64,000 nt of DNA from Herpetosiphonaceae bacterium (GCA_026003835.1 BPHZ01000005.1:62001-126000), one strand, 5' to 3'. Numbered from the stretch's first letter, positions 8,084 to 17,435 are shown. A program made the numbers and translations. Notes: a model not told the origin generated them from the sequence alone.

Positions 8084-9367
8084 CTAGAGATCTCTGCGGA
8101 GTAAGGGCGACTGCGCCGCAATCAGCGCTCCTGCAAGACAGATCAGCGCGCCGATGCGCGTCGCTAGCGGGGCGCCAAGCCAGTCGGCGGCGGCGCCGGC
8201 CAGCAGGCTACCAATCAGGCCAAAGCCTACCAACACCATGGTGTAGAAGCTCATCACGCGGCCACGGAACCGGCTGGAGACCGTCGATTGGAGGGTTGTA
8301 TTAGCGGTCGCCAGGAACGTTATCATCATAAAGCCAGCGACGGCCACCAGTACCAGCGAAAGCCAGAAGAAGCGCGAGAGCGAGAAAAGGATCAACATCA
8401 GCGAGAAGCCGAGGGCGCCGCCCAGCAACAGCTGGCCCTTGCGCCGGCGGTGCCCGCTGCGGGCGATGTTCAAGGCCCCGAGCAGCGCGCCAAAGCCTTG
8501 AGCAGTCATCAACAGCCCCAGCCGCCTGGCGCCATCCTCCAGCCAGGGAACGCCCTGGGTGGATAACACCTCGTTGGCGAAGATCGGCAACAGCGTGATA
8601 TACGAGATGCCGAAGACACTCGGCACCATCACAAGCGTCAGAACGGTGCGGATGGCAGGTGTGGAAAGCGCATAACGCAGCCCATCAAGCAAATCACGGC
8701 CGGCCGATGTCGTGCGATCCTCCTTCTGCTCTCGCGGCGGCATACGCATGAGCAGCAGCCCTGAGATGACCGCCAGGTAGCTGGCGCCGTTGACGGTGAA
8801 GGCCCAAGCCTCGCCGACGGCGCCGACCAGGATACCAGCAACGGCCGGGCCGATGGCTCGTGCGCCGTTGAAGACCATCGAGTTAAGGGCGATCGCATTC
8901 ATCAGATCCTCATGATCCTCCACCACCTCGGGCACAAAAGACTGACGGGCGGGCATATCGATAGCATTGATGATGCCCAACACAGCGGCCATGGCGAGGA
9001 TATGCCAAAACTGGATGAGCCCGCTAAATGCCAGCGCTGCCAGGACAAAAGCCTGCGCCATTGCCGTCATCTGCGTCGCTACAATCAGCCTGCGCTTATC
9101 GACGCGATCGGCAAGCACACCTGCGAAGGGCGCGAGGATCAGCACCGGTAGAAACATCATGGCGCTCACCAGGCCAAGATTGAAGGCCTGACCGGTCAGC
9201 TTATAGACTAGCCACTGCTGCGCCAGCGATTGCATCCAGGTGCCCACGAGCGAAACGAGCTGGCCGAACCAGAGCAGCCTGTAGTTGCGGTGGCGCAGCG
9301 CTCGAAAGGTATGCGGCCACTCGCGCTTTGTCCCTAGCTGTCTTGTGTATATTCGAGGATGTTCCAT
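8084..9367 (-). CDS. MFS transporter, EntS-like group
   Basis: 427 residues with about 11-12 hydrophobic segments. The start (RALRHRNYRLLWFGQLVSLVG) and the loop after TM2-3 (APFAGVLADRVDKRRLI) are typical of the MFS group containing enterobactin exporter EntS and macrolide exporters. The central loop (PPREQKEDRTTSAGRDLLDG) separates two six-helix halves. Likely a drug or metabolite exporter in the cytoplasmic membrane; the substrate is not predictable. The gene stands alone. Confidence 0.85.
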   Translation of the reverse strand: MEHPRIYTRQLGTKREWPHTFRALRHRNYRLLWFGQLVSLVGTWMQSLAQQWLVYKLTGQAFNLGLVSAMMFLPVLILAPFAGVLADRVDKRRLIVATQMTAMAQAFVLAALAFSGLIQFWHILAMAAVLGIINAIDMPARQSFVPEVVEDHEDLMNAIALNSMVFNGARAIGPAVAGILVGAVGEAWAFTVNGASYLAVISGLLLMRMPPREQKEDRTTSAGRDLLDGLRYALSTPAIRTVLTLVMVPSVFGISYITLLPIFANEVLSTQGVPWLEDGARRLGLLMTAQGFGALLGALNIARSGHRRRKGQLLLGGALGFSLMLILFSLSRFFWLSLVLVAVAGFMMITFLATANTTLQSTVSSRFRGRVMSFYTMVLVGFGLIGSLLAGAAADWLGAPLATRIGALICLAGALIAAQSPLLRRDL

Positions 9368-9561
9368 AGCCCCTACTGCTGTCTTCTCTCTTCTCTCCGA
9401 TCGCTCAAACTCGCAGATAGCGTTGCTATTGTATCACAATTATGCAGATTATGCCATATCGTGCAAGCGGGTTATATCATTTTCCATTCAGCGCCAGAGT
9501 ATGGTACAATCCTGGCAGATAGCCCGGCACAAGACCGGCAAGGAGGAGGCCAGCATCCCTG

Positions 9562-9921
9562 ATGCTGATAGAGATCTTTGGCTATAGCGGTGATGAAGCC
9601 TGCGGCCTCGGCTGAGGGCCACGGATGCCTTCGTGGAAGGCAGCGCAGGCAGCAGCTGAGAGCCTTGGGCGCCTCTACGGCGACGCCGTAAGGGTCTCCT
9701 ATCACAACCTTGACGATCCACAGGAGCGCGAGGCGCTGCAAGAGCTGCTGGCAGCCTTTGCCGAAGAGGGTTGGCCTTTACCCGTGACGCTCATCGACGG
9801 CGAGCCACTGTTTGTCGGTGGTCTCCAGCCGGCCAGACTCGTCGTCGAAGTGGCGCGCAAGCTCGCCCATCGAGCCCCGGATCGCAGCAAAACACGTGCT
9901 ATCACAGTCCTGTATCAGTAG
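9562..9921 (+). CDS. Candidate selenoprotein: thioredoxin-fold protein with in-frame TGA (Sec18)
   Basis: From ATG 9562 (AGGAGGAGG at 9541-9549) the frame reads MLIEIFGYSGDEACGLG, then TGA at 9613-9615, then GPRMPSWKAAQAAAESLG and on to 9921. If the TGA is read as selenocysteine the product is 119 residues with a Cys14-x3-Sec18 redox site after strand 1 and a later cis-Pro segment (PLPVTLIDGEPLFVGG), as in thioredoxin-like proteins such as the YuzD-type family. A start at the Met after the TGA (9625) would remove strand 1 and the redox site, leaving an implausible fragment. A hairpin suited to a bacterial SECIS follows the TGA, and the window also carries tRNA-Sec. A nonsense mutation is the alternative. 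The gene is followed 8 bp later by the STAS protein gene. Confidence 0.7.
9616..9642 (+). promoter_or_regulatory. Candidate bacterial SECIS hairpin
   Basis: Downstream of TGA 9613-9615: stem TGCCTT (9626-9631) with AAGGCA (9637-9642), loop CGTGG. The loop begins 16 nt after the TGA and has G at its second position, both within the range described for bacterial SECIS elements. An alternative 5-bp stem CCACG (9619-9623) with CGTGG (9632-9636) competes. Confidence 0.5.
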
Positions 9922-9929
9922 GGGGAGCT

Positions 9930-10943
9930 ATGTTCCAGCAGCTCTTCAGCATCCGCACAAGTGACCCGAACCTGGCCAATCGCGGGAGGTTGCTCAAAGT
10001 AGCAGCGCTGATCTCCTTGCTGGCTGCAGTGGCCTTCCTGCCGATCACCAGCTACGGTGACGCCAGCCTAATCAGTACCTTTAGCATGATGGTCGTCGCG
10101 CTGATTATCTTCGCCATGGCGCACTACGGCTACATCACCTTAGGTGGAGTGCTCCTCATCGCAGCGCACATGGTTACCATTGTCTCCTCAACACCGGCAG
10201 AGGAGCTTGCCGGCCACTCCCCGGGAATGGCCTTTATCATTCCGATCCTGGTTGCCGGACTGGTGCTCGGCGCCACTGCTGTGCTCATTACCGGCGTCGC
10301 TGCCATGGCGGCGCTCATTACTGTCATACTGATAGATCAGGTCACTTGGGGGGCAGAAACCTGGATCAATATCCTGCTGCTTATCATCAGTAGCGGGTTG
10401 GTATGGTTAATTATTCGGCTGCAAGAGCGCTCGGCAGCCTTTGCGCGCAGACAGGCCGAGGAGGCGCATGCCGCCCATAAGGAGCTGCAGCAGCGCGAGC
10501 AGGCTCTGGTCGCCGCCAACGAGGAGCTGAAAAGCTCCAACGCGCAACTAGAGGCGCTGCTGGGATTGGTGCGTGAGCTGGAGATCCCCGTCATCCCATT
10601 GCTCGAAGGCGTGCTGGTTGTGCCGCTGGTCGGGCACCTTGATACCCGCCGCGTGGATCAGATCAACCATAGGGTGCTCGATGCGGTCTACGAGCAGCGA
10701 GCGCGAACAGTGATTATCGACATTACCGGCATCTCGATCATCGATACTGCTGTCGCCCAACGCATCGAGCAGCTGGCCCAGTCGATCCAGCTGCTTGGCG
10801 CCCGCGTCATGTTGACGGGTATTAAGGCGGATATCGCGCAGACGATCATCGACCTTGGCCTGAATTTTTCAACCATCCGCACTGCCGGACGGCTTCAAGA
10901 TGGTGTTGCGGCAGTCCTCGGCGAGATGGGCAGGCACAATTAG
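9930..10943 (+). CDS. Membrane-anchored STAS-domain regulator (RsbR-like output)
   Basis: 337 residues. Five to six hydrophobic segments fill residues about 22-165, then comes a Glu/Ala-rich coiled coil (about 170-220), then a STAS domain (about 225-335) with IPLLEGVLVVPLVGHLDTRR and the helix-1 segment VIIDITGISIIDTAVAQRI typical of RsbR/RsbS-type stressosome or anti-anti-sigma domains. The usual phosphorylatable Ser/Thr position in DITG is occupied by Thr-Gly. GGGGGAG precedes the ATG. It may sense a membrane or redox signal and control sigma-factor availability. It lies 8 bp after the candidate selenoprotein, so redox input is an attractive inference. Confidence 0.8.
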   Translation: MFQQLFSIRTSDPNLANRGRLLKVAALISLLAAVAFLPITSYGDASLISTFSMMVVALIIFAMAHYGYITLGGVLLIAAHMVTIVSSTPAEELAGHSPGMAFIIPILVAGLVLGATAVLITGVAAMAALITVILIDQVTWGAETWINILLLIISSGLVWLIIRLQERSAAFARRQAEEAHAAHKELQQREQALVAANEELKSSNAQLEALLGLVRELEIPVIPLLEGVLVVPLVGHLDTRRVDQINHRVLDAVYEQRARTVIIDITGISIIDTAVAQRIEQLAQSIQLLGARVMLTGIKADIAQTIIDLGLNFSTIRTAGRLQDGVAAVLGEMGRHN

Positions 10944-11012
10944 GGTGTCGCCGTGGTTCATCGTCTGTCGAGGAGCCAGCTATAAACCACTGGCCGGCCA
11001 GACTAAACGACC

Positions 11013-11924
11013 ATGGATGTTCCGACGCGCCGGGCCGCCGGCCCGCTCCTGCTACTGGCAACACTGCTCGTCTTAGTGCTCGACCACCTTAGGGCCGAGT
11101 CACCCCGCCTGGCGCCCGTGCCTGCCTATACCGATCCGACTACGGCGACCGCTCCCGCCCGGCTCTCAGGAGCGTTTGTGCCGGTGATCAGGTCTCCGAC
11201 GCCTGGACCATCCCTTCCAACGCCAACACCACTGTTCGCCGATATTGTAGATGCGCCGGTCGACCGGGCAACACAGCATATCGATCTTATAGAGCGCTCA
11301 GGGATCTATCTGGCCGAGCTGGATCTTCTCGCCAGCGACCTCCAGGTTGCCTTGAATTATGTCAGCGAGCGAGTGGGCATCCGGCCGGCGCAGCGTATCC
11401 GCGTCTTGATCACCCGCGACGCCAGCTGTAGCTTCCATGCAGCCACATACTCGCTGATACGGATCATCCAGATCTTTAGCTGTGACAGCATTCCACTCAG
11501 GCGGGTGGTCAACATCGCCGCCCATGAGTTTGTGCATCAGCTGGCGCAAGACGAGTATAGCCTTGATCATTTGAGGGCTGATATGATCCTCATGGAAGGG
11601 TTCGCTACATGGGGTGCGGGGAGCTATTGGCTCGGCAGCCGCAGTAGCTTCAGCGAGTTCGCCAGAGATTACCGCGCGGCCGGCTATGATATTCCTCTCG
11701 CCAGCGATTATAGATCCGCCGGAGGTATCGACGCCATGAATGCGCTCTACTACCAGTGGGCCTCATTTGTCGATTTTCTCATTGCGACATATGGGCGGGA
11801 GCGCTTCGACAAACTTTACATCAGCAGCAATAGCCGAAAGCCCGGCAGCGCCGATTACCGAGGCGTCTATGGCAAAACGCTGCACGTTCTTGAGCAAGAG
11901 TGGCAGCAGTTCTTGAACCAGTGA
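11013..11924 (+). CDS. Secreted or membrane-anchored peptidase MA-like metallopeptidase
   Basis: 303 residues. An N-terminal hydrophobic segment (PLLLLATLLVLVLDHL) acts as signal or anchor. It is followed by a Pro/Thr-rich linker and a gluzincin-type domain with the zinc motif HEFVH (about residue 170) and a downstream EGFATWGAGSY that can supply the third ligand. This matches the peptidase_MA family of predicted metalloproteases. It probably acts outside the membrane. It ends 9 bp before the DUF1499 gene on the same strand. Confidence 0.75.
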   Translation: MDVPTRRAAGPLLLLATLLVLVLDHLRAESPRLAPVPAYTDPTTATAPARLSGAFVPVIRSPTPGPSLPTPTPLFADIVDAPVDRATQHIDLIERSGIYLAELDLLASDLQVALNYVSERVGIRPAQRIRVLITRDASCSFHAATYSLIRIIQIFSCDSIPLRRVVNIAAHEFVHQLAQDEYSLDHLRADMILMEGFATWGAGSYWLGSRSSFSEFARDYRAAGYDIPLASDYRSAGGIDAMNALYYQWASFVDFLIATYGRERFDKLYISSNSRKPGSADYRGVYGKTLHVLEQEWQQFLNQ

Positions 11925-11933
11925 GGCGACAGC

Positions 11934-12524
11934 GTGGCACCGTTCAGCGCAACAGTCTATTTTGATCTCCTGCCATGGGAATCCCTTTTCTACATAGGCA
12001 TCATCATGGCGATTCTTATCATTTTTTCGCTGCTGTTGCGCGCCCTACGCCGCGGTCCAAAACGGCCGCCGCGACTCCGATTGCTGCTGCTGGCCGTCGC
12101 CGTCGTGCTGATTCTGATCCCGCTGTTCTCCTTCGATAACTTCCTCCAACGATTGCAGGCCGGGCATGAGCGCAACATCGCCGAGACCAGCGAGACGCCC
12201 AGATTCCCGGAACTGCAAACGCGCACTTATCCGGCGCCGCCCGATCAGGTTTACGACGCCGCACGCAACGCTATCAGCAAGCAGCGTGGGTGGTTGCTGA
12301 CAGCAAGCGATCGACAGCGTGGCGAGCTGCAGGTCGAGGTACAGGTGCCGCCCCTGCTGGGCATCTTTACCGATGACCTACACATCACAATCAGTGCAGC
12401 AGGCGAGGGGCAAACCCGTGTCGAGGCGCGCTCACGTTCGCGCGTAGGGCGCGGCGATCTTGGCGAAAATCGTCGCCACATCCTCCAGTTCTTCTACGCG
12501 CTGGATGAGCAACTCGGCAGATAA
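11934..12524 (+). CDS. DUF1499-domain membrane protein
   Basis: 196 residues from GTG 11934. Two N-terminal transmembrane segments (about 15-37 and 48-65) are followed by a DUF1499-like domain: TYPAPPDQVYDAARNAI, a strand-rich centre, and FTDDLHITIS ... TRVEARSRSRVGRGDLGEN at the end. The function of the family is unknown. The GTG start is 9 bp after the metallopeptidase stop. Confidence 0.7.
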   Translation: MAPFSATVYFDLLPWESLFYIGIIMAILIIFSLLLRALRRGPKRPPRLRLLLLAVAVVLILIPLFSFDNFLQRLQAGHERNIAETSETPRFPELQTRTYPAPPDQVYDAARNAISKQRGWLLTASDRQRGELQVEVQVPPLLGIFTDDLHITISAAGEGQTRVEARSRSRVGRGDLGENRRHILQFFYALDEQLGR

Positions 12525-12640
12525 GTTTTCCTCCATCAGCAAGAAACTCTCTGGCACAACAATTGCAACCCCCCTTCAGCGCGAGAACGCTGATCCATTG
12601 GTATGACGACGGCGACAATACCATCAAGGGAGGAGTTGCT

Positions 12641-13099
12641 ATGCAGGACCAGATCACAAGAAGTATCATCGTCAAGGCTCCAGTCTCACATGTTTACAAT
12701 CTCTGGGCAAACTTTGAACATTTCCCCAACTTTATGAAGAATATCAAGTCGGTCAGGAAGACCGGCGACAGGACCAGCCACTGGGTGATGGAAGGACCGC
12801 TCGGTAAGCAGGTAGAGTGGGAGGCTGAGACCATCCGGATGGAGGAGAATCAGCGTGTTGCGTGGAACAACAGGGGCCAGGGCGATATTACGACAAGCGG
12901 CCAGGTAACCTTCAAGGAGCTGCCGTACGGCGAAACCGAGGTGACAGTTACGATGCAGTATGTGCCGCCGGCGGGTAAAGCAGGCGAGATCATCGCCGAG
13001 ATCTTCAGCGACCCTGAGAAGCAGCTTCAGGAGGACTTGCATAACTTCAAGCTGTATGCCGAGCGCACCTTCAGCGAGGGCAGGGCCGTTGGGCGCTAG
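12641..13099 (+). CDS. SRPBCC (START-like) family protein
   Basis: 152 residues. The helix-grip pattern (VKAPVSHVYNLWANFEHFPNF, then HWVMEGPLGKQVEWEAE) marks the SRPBCC/polyketide-cyclase superfamily, in the bacterial group often called cyclase/dehydrase. Such proteins bind hydrophobic ligands; no catalytic residue can be assigned. GGGAGGAG precedes ATG 12641. A paralogue lies at 16174-16674. Confidence 0.8.
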   Translation: MQDQITRSIIVKAPVSHVYNLWANFEHFPNFMKNIKSVRKTGDRTSHWVMEGPLGKQVEWEAETIRMEENQRVAWNNRGQGDITTSGQVTFKELPYGETEVTVTMQYVPPAGKAGEIIAEIFSDPEKQLQEDLHNFKLYAERTFSEGRAVGR

Positions 13100-13154
13100 C
13101 CGGCCTCCTACCCACAATGCTATGGGATGAGAAGCGATGAGGAGAGGAGAATAG

Positions 13155-13391
13155 ATGATGAGCGGGCAGCATTCGGCGGAGCGGATCCATAAGCGGGGTG
13201 ATATTGAGCAGCCGGACGAGGGCATGGAGCGCGAGATTCCCGAGAAGACCGAAGGTGGACCAATGCCGCGCGGACAGCATCCAATTGAGCCGGCTGAAGG
13301 GGCGCGGCGCCCAGGAGAGGAGGCAGGCGGAACGCAGGGCAAGCATCCGATCGAGCCGGCCGAGGGTTCGCGGGAGAACGTCAGCGAGTAG
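13155..13391 (+). CDS. Small disordered protein with two HPIEPAEG repeats
   Basis: 78 residues, almost entirely charged, Gly and Pro. Two near-copies, GQHPIEPAEGAR and GKHPIEPAEGSR, lie in the C-terminal half. GAGGAGAGGAG precedes tandem ATGs at 13155. There are no hydrophobic stretches, so it is likely soluble and disordered, possibly a stress-type hydrophilin. No family recognised. It follows the SRPBCC gene by 55 bp and is followed by a strong terminator. Confidence 0.55.
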   Translation: MMSGQHSAERIHKRGDIEQPDEGMEREIPEKTEGGPMPRGQHPIEPAEGARRPGEEAGGTQGKHPIEPAEGSRENVSE

Positions 13392-13416
13392 TACCGGCCC
13401 AAAGAGAGATATTACG

Positions 13417-13452
13417 AAGAGACGTCGCCACCGGGAGGATAGGCGACGTCTC
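13417..13452. terminator. Hairpin terminator between convergent genes
   Basis: A perfect 12-bp stem AGAGACGTCGCC (13417-13428) with GGCGACGTCTCT (13441-13452) and a 12-nt loop, between the small-protein gene on plus and the SDR on minus. It probably stops both. Confidence 0.75.
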
Positions 13453-13469
13453 TCTGTTGTTACCCAGGA

Positions 13470-14507
13470 TCAGGCTGGCGGCTGGTGCGCGCCAACTTCG
13501 TTATTACGCAGTGCCGCCTCATTGGTAAAGTGTGTCAACGGCGAGGGCGCCAGGCGAGTCCGGCTTTCCCAGCCGGTCTTCTCGATATCCCCCTGCTCGT
13601 CCGTCGGCCCAGGCAGCAGCAGACGCACGATGGAGGCCATGACCCCGCCGACGAGGTTAGGGAAGAGCATATTTGCCAGCTCAAGCACACGCGCGGCAAG
13701 GGTCATCGTTAGCTCTCGATCACCCCTGCGGCAGGCTTCGACAATCTGGTGCGCGGCGCGCCGGGCATCGATCGTTATCAGCGGCACTGAGGAGATGATC
13801 ACAAACAGCGTAAATTCCTGGCGATGCTGTCCTTTGAAATAGGCGTTGAACGGCGAGCCGGTGCGCATCAGTCCTGGCCGCACTGTCGTCACTTTGATAT
13901 TGTCCTTAGCTAGCTCGGCGCGCACACTATCTGAGAGACCAACTGCCGCAAACTTGCTCATGCAGTAGGCGGCGAGGTGCGGAACAGCGACGGAGCCGCC
14001 AATCGACGTAATATTGACGATACGGCCTCCGCCCTGGCGACGCATATGCGCTGCCGCGGCCATGATCGTATAGAGTGGGCCGAGCGTATGGACCGCCAGC
14101 CCTTCCTGAAAATCCTCGATGGTCATATGCTCAACCGGCCCGGTCACAATAACGCCCGCATTATTAACCAGCACATCGATAGCGCCAAAGTGATCGACGA
14201 CACGCTCGACAGCGCCCTGGGCCTGCTCGCGGTCGCGCACATCGCACTGAAAGGCCAGCACATCGGCGCCACGCTCCTCCAGGTCCTGCCTGGCACGCTC
14301 CAGCTCTGGAGCATGACGGGCGATGATAGCGATACGCGCACCCTCAGCGGCAAACTGGCGAGCCAGAACCAGGCCCAGGCCACGCGATCCGCCGGTGATC
14401 AGTACAACGTTATCTCGGAAGTCGTAGGGCTCGCGCCGCCGGAGCCTTCGCGCGGCAAGCGCCGCGCCGCCAAGCATTGGGACAAACGCCGCTAATTTCT
14501 TTTTCAT
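13470..14507 (-). CDS. Short-chain dehydrogenase/reductase, membrane-associated
   Basis: 345 residues. After a short hydrophobic, basic N-terminus comes TGGSRGLG (TGxxxGxG cofactor motif), NNAG, catalytic Ser in NITSIGGS and Tyr/Lys in AAYCMSK, so the SDR tetrad is intact. The Arg in IIARHAPELE suggests NADP(H) preference. The C-terminal 90 residues are hydrophobic (ARVLELANMLFPNLVGGVMASIVRLLLPG in segments) and may contact membrane lipid. Substrate unknown. It lies alone and convergent with the upstream block. Confidence 0.85.
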   Translation of the reverse strand: MKKKLAAFVPMLGGAALAARRLRRREPYDFRDNVVLITGGSRGLGLVLARQFAAEGARIAIIARHAPELERARQDLEERGADVLAFQCDVRDREQAQGAVERVVDHFGAIDVLVNNAGVIVTGPVEHMTIEDFQEGLAVHTLGPLYTIMAAAAHMRRQGGGRIVNITSIGGSVAVPHLAAYCMSKFAAVGLSDSVRAELAKDNIKVTTVRPGLMRTGSPFNAYFKGQHRQEFTLFVIISSVPLITIDARRAAHQIVEACRRGDRELTMTLAARVLELANMLFPNLVGGVMASIVRLLLPGPTDEQGDIEKTGWESRTRLAPSPLTHFTNEAALRNNEVGAHQPPA

Positions 14508-14557
14508 GATCGTTTATCTTCTACAGTGTATTACCGAATAACATCGCCAGCGCTGCT

Positions 14558-14821
14558 CTACCGCTTCTCAGCCGCCGCGGTCTTCACCGGCTCAGTCTCG
14601 GTTGGCTGCCTCCACGGCACCGGAATACCACGCTCCTCAAAGGTAGAGCGATGGCGCTCCAGCAGCTCACGTCCTGCCTCCGACTTCTGCAGCTCAGCGA
14701 TCAGCGCCTGGACTCGGGGGTCGTCGGCGTTCTCCGGCGTGAGGAAGGCAAGTATTTCATCCGGCCTTCCGCTGGTCAACATCGCCTCATAGTTAGACAT
14801 CATCAACAGTGGATCTGCCAT
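14558..14821 (-). CDS. Small hypothetical protein, 87 aa
   Basis: Helix-rich and charged (ADPLLMMSNYEAML ... LIAELQKSEAGRELLERHR), with a disordered Pro/Glu tail. It resembles short helical proteins of no known function. ATG 14821 has GGGAG at proper distance; a GTG at 14827 is possible. It lies between the SDR and the zinc dehydrogenase on the same strand. Confidence 0.5.
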   Translation of the reverse strand: MADPLLMMSNYEAMLTSGRPDEILAFLTPENADDPRVQALIAELQKSEAGRELLERHRSTFEERGIPVPWRQPTETEPVKTAAAEKR

Positions 14822-15007
14822 CAACACACTCCCTGGGGCACATACCCCGCTCTCCTTCTCCGCACACTAGCGGTCCACTACCTCGCTGGTGATGAGTAAA
14901 TGCGGAGGGACACAGCCTCTCCGCATGCCCGTGCTTCTTAGAATCAGCGTCGTTGACCGCTCCGCAGAGAACAGGGAGCAAGTGATGTACCATGGAGCTA
15001 GCGTCGC

Positions 15008-16177
15008 TCATGGCCGCAGCACGACCTTAACACATTCGTCCTGCTTGTGTTTAAAGATCTCGTAGCCATGCGGTGCGTCGTCTAAGCGCATACGATGGGT
15101 GATGATAAAGGATGGATCGATCTCGCCGCGCTGAATCCGCTCCAGCAGCGGGCGCAGGTAGCGTTGAACATGGGTCTGCCCCATCCGCAAGGTCAGCCCT
15201 TTATTGAAGGCCGCGCCCATCGGCACCTTATCGATAAAGCTGCCATAGACGCCGGGAACCGAGATTACCCCGCCTTTACGACAGGCAATGATTGCCTGTC
15301 GTAGAGCGTGGGGCCGCCCCGTCTCCAGGCACAGCGCCTGCTTAGCCCGATCGTACACCCCCTCAAGGCCGAAATCATGCGCCTCCATACCCGCAGCATC
15401 GATACAGGCATCGGGACCGCGGCCGCCGGTGAGTTCCTTAAGCGCATCGATAACATCGACCTCCGCGTAGTTCAGCGTTTCTGCCCCGCTCCACTCTCGC
15501 GCCATCTGCAGGCGCTCCTCGAAGCGATCGATGGCGATAACCCGCTCTGCGCCAAGGAGAGCAGCGCTTTTGATCGCAGCCTGACCGACCGGGCCGCACC
15601 CCCAAACAGCCACACTATCGCCTGGTCTGATATCACAGAACTCAGCCGCCTGATACCCGGTGGGGAGAACATCAGTCAGCAGGACGACCTGCTCATCGCT
15701 CATGCCGTCGGGGATCTTGAGCGGGCCGGCATCGGCGAACGGCACACGGACATACTCCGCCTGACCACCGGCGTAGCCGCCGAGTATCTGTGAGTAGCCG
15801 TAAATGCCCGCTGGCGAGTATCCCCACAATTCCTCTGCCATGGCCGCGTTGGGGTTGGAGTTATCGCAGAGCGACCAGAGATCGCGCCGGCAAAAGAAGC
15901 AGTTGCCGCAAGAGATGGGAAAAGGCACAATAACGCGATCGCCGATCTTAAGATTGTTGACCTCCCTGCCGACCTCGACCACCTCACCGACAAACTCGTG
16001 GCCGAGAATATCACCGGGCAGCATCGCCGGAATATAACCGTCGTAGAGGTGCAGGTCGGAGCCGCAGATAGCCGTCAGCGTCACTCGGATAATCGCGTCG
16101 CGTGGATTCAGAAGCGCCGGGTCGGGAACCTGCTGCACTCTCACCGTATTTGGCGCAATCCAACAGACGGCTTTCAT
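15008..16177 (-). CDS. Zinc-dependent alcohol dehydrogenase, formaldehyde-dehydrogenase-like
   Basis: 389 residues. Catalytic zinc ligands are seen in AICGSDLH and GHEFVGEV, the structural-zinc loop in [16 protein letters not shown], and the Rossmann motif in [11 protein letters not shown] followed by AIDRFEERL. The long insert between the lobes ([18 protein letters not shown]) is typical of the glutathione-independent formaldehyde dehydrogenase group. It probably oxidises an alcohol or aldehyde with NAD(P). Its ATG overlaps the stop of the SRPBCC gene by 4 bp, so the two are translationally coupled. Confidence 0.88.
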   Translation of the reverse strand: MKAVCWIAPNTVRVQQVPDPALLNPRDAIIRVTLTAICGSDLHLYDGYIPAMLPGDILGHEFVGEVVEVGREVNNLKIGDRVIVPFPISCGNCFFCRRDLWSLCDNSNPNAAMAEELWGYSPAGIYGYSQILGGYAGGQAEYVRVPFADAGPLKIPDGMSDEQVVLLTDVLPTGYQAAEFCDIRPGDSVAVWGCGPVGQAAIKSAALLGAERVIAIDRFEERLQMAREWSGAETLNYAEVDVIDALKELTGGRGPDACIDAAGMEAHDFGLEGVYDRAKQALCLETGRPHALRQAIIACRKGGVISVPGVYGSFIDKVPMGAAFNKGLTLRMGQTHVQRYLRPLLERIQRGEIDPSFIITHRMRLDDAPHGYEIFKHKQDECVKVVLRP

Positions 16178-16674
16178 CGTCCATGCTCCCTTTCACGCTG
16201 GCGGCCGGAGGGCTGCCCCTCGGTTGTCGAGATCTCGCCGGCCTCCATCAGCTGTTTGAAACGGCGCAGATCTCCCTGTATCAGCCGCCCGGCGCCCTGA
16301 TTGAAGACATTGCCGAGCGCCTGGCCGAGCACGCCGCCCGGCAGACGGTAGCGGATGAGGGCATGAACCTCGGTACCGCGATCGCCGGGCGCCGGCTTGA
16401 ATCGCACCAGCCCGTGGTTTTCGACATCCGCACCGGGCAGCGAGCGCCAGGCGATCAGCTCACCCTCTTGATCGGCGACGATCTCAGCATCCCACGACAG
16501 CCGCAGCCCGGCAGGGCCGCGCGCAACCCAATGTGAGCGACGCTCGCCCGCCTGGCTGATCGACTCAATATGCCGCATAAAGCGCGGGATATTTTCAAGC
16601 GCGCGCCAGGCGCTATAGACATCGTGCGGCGAGCGATTGATTGTGACAGCAGTTCTAACCTCAATCGACGCCAT
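16174..16674 (-). CDS. SRPBCC family protein
   Basis: 166 residues, a paralogue of 12641-13099 ([22 protein letters not shown], then [19 protein letters not shown]). The C-terminus is Arg/Glu-rich. It is coupled to the zinc dehydrogenase by an ATGA overlap, so it may bind or deliver the hydrophobic substrate; this is an inference. Confidence 0.8.
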   Translation of the reverse strand: MASIEVRTAVTINRSPHDVYSAWRALENIPRFMRHIESISQAGERRSHWVARGPAGLRLSWDAEIVADQEGELIAWRSLPGADVENHGLVRFKPAPGDRGTEVHALIRYRLPGGVLGQALGNVFNQGAGRLIQGDLRRFKQLMEAGEISTTEGQPSGRQREREHGR

Positions 16675-16699
16675 CGAACAGCCTCAGATCATGTTTCAA

Positions 16700-16771
16700 C
16701 TACTCGACCGTATCCTGGTCAAGGTCGCCGCTCAGGGGGGGCATCCTACGACGCTCGACATTCTCAGTCAT
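16700..16771 (-). CDS. Possible 23-residue leader peptide
   Basis: ATG 16771 has an excellent GGGAGGAG 5-6 nt upstream and encodes a short charged peptide (MTENVERRRMPPLSGDLDQ...). It lies 25 bp before the SRPBCC gene on the same strand. The frame crosses a run of seven C residues (16734-16740 on plus as G), the kind of run where this sequence seems unreliable, so the true product may differ. Confidence 0.3.
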   Translation of the reverse strand: MTENVERRRMPPLSGDLDQDTVE

Positions 16772-16904
16772 AGCTCCTCCCTTCTTCCCGGGCCTTCATG
16801 CGGAACCGTGCCAGCTGTACGAGATCGATGGCTCATGGCCCCAGCCGGCGCATCAGCCAGGCCCACTAGCCGACAGTTGCAAGCACTGTGCCAGTATGGC
16901 TGTG

Positions 16905-17346
16905 CTATATGCCGGCAAGGAAATCCAAAACCACGTTGTTGAATGCCTCAGGGCGATCCCACATCGGGTTTATGGCCCGCGCCGGGAATACCGATCAGCG
17001 GTGGGTTATGCAAGATGCGTTGAAGCTCGCGTCCAATTTCAAGCGGGATCAGTCGATCGTGCTCGCCCCAGATCAGCAGCACTGGGGCGCGGATGCGACC
17101 GAGCCTGGCGTGAACATCCGCCGCCAACAACTGGCGCGCAGCGCTCCAGAGGGTCAGCAAACCCGCTCGCAATGCATCGGTCATGAGTACCGGGAGGAAG
17201 CTAAGTGGCAGACGCCGGAGTGCACGAATGAGACCGAGAGCCTGTCGCAGATGGATAGCCTGGTAGCTCACGGCCCACCTCTCCGTTCCGTTCATCTCTC
17301 GCCCAGCAGCAGGGATGATGCCAGCGGCACGGAGTGCAACTCCTGG
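16905..17346 (-). pseudogene. Alpha/beta hydrolase remnant, 5'-truncated and frameshifted
   Basis: The frame ending near 16951 encodes the C-terminal third of an alpha/beta hydrolase: RIRAPVLLIWGEHDRLIP (acid loop) and IPGAGH (catalytic His). After a shift at the GGG of 16965-16967 (plus strand) a second frame gives MWDRPEAFNNVVLDFLAGI and a stop at 16905. The nucleophile elbow and oxyanion region are absent: going upstream, the frame runs into the 5' end of the divergent PucR-type gene. With both a missing 5' end and a shift, this looks like a decayed gene. Confidence 0.7.
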
Positions 17347-17435
17347 TCTTAAACTTGCTAACAGGGCTGCGAGCCAAAGAGAGGAGCCTCACCATATCGC
17401 GGGCCGCACTGTTGTGGGAGGAGTGTGTGCAGGTC

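Noticed and set aside
9625..9921. 98-residue protein starting at Met 9625
   Set aside because: It would lack the first strand and redox site of the thioredoxin fold and has no ribosome site; the upstream ATG with TGA readthrough explains the region better.
16948..17295. Complete alpha/beta hydrolase gene
   Set aside because: The nucleophile region is missing and the last residues are in another frame, so it is a remnant.
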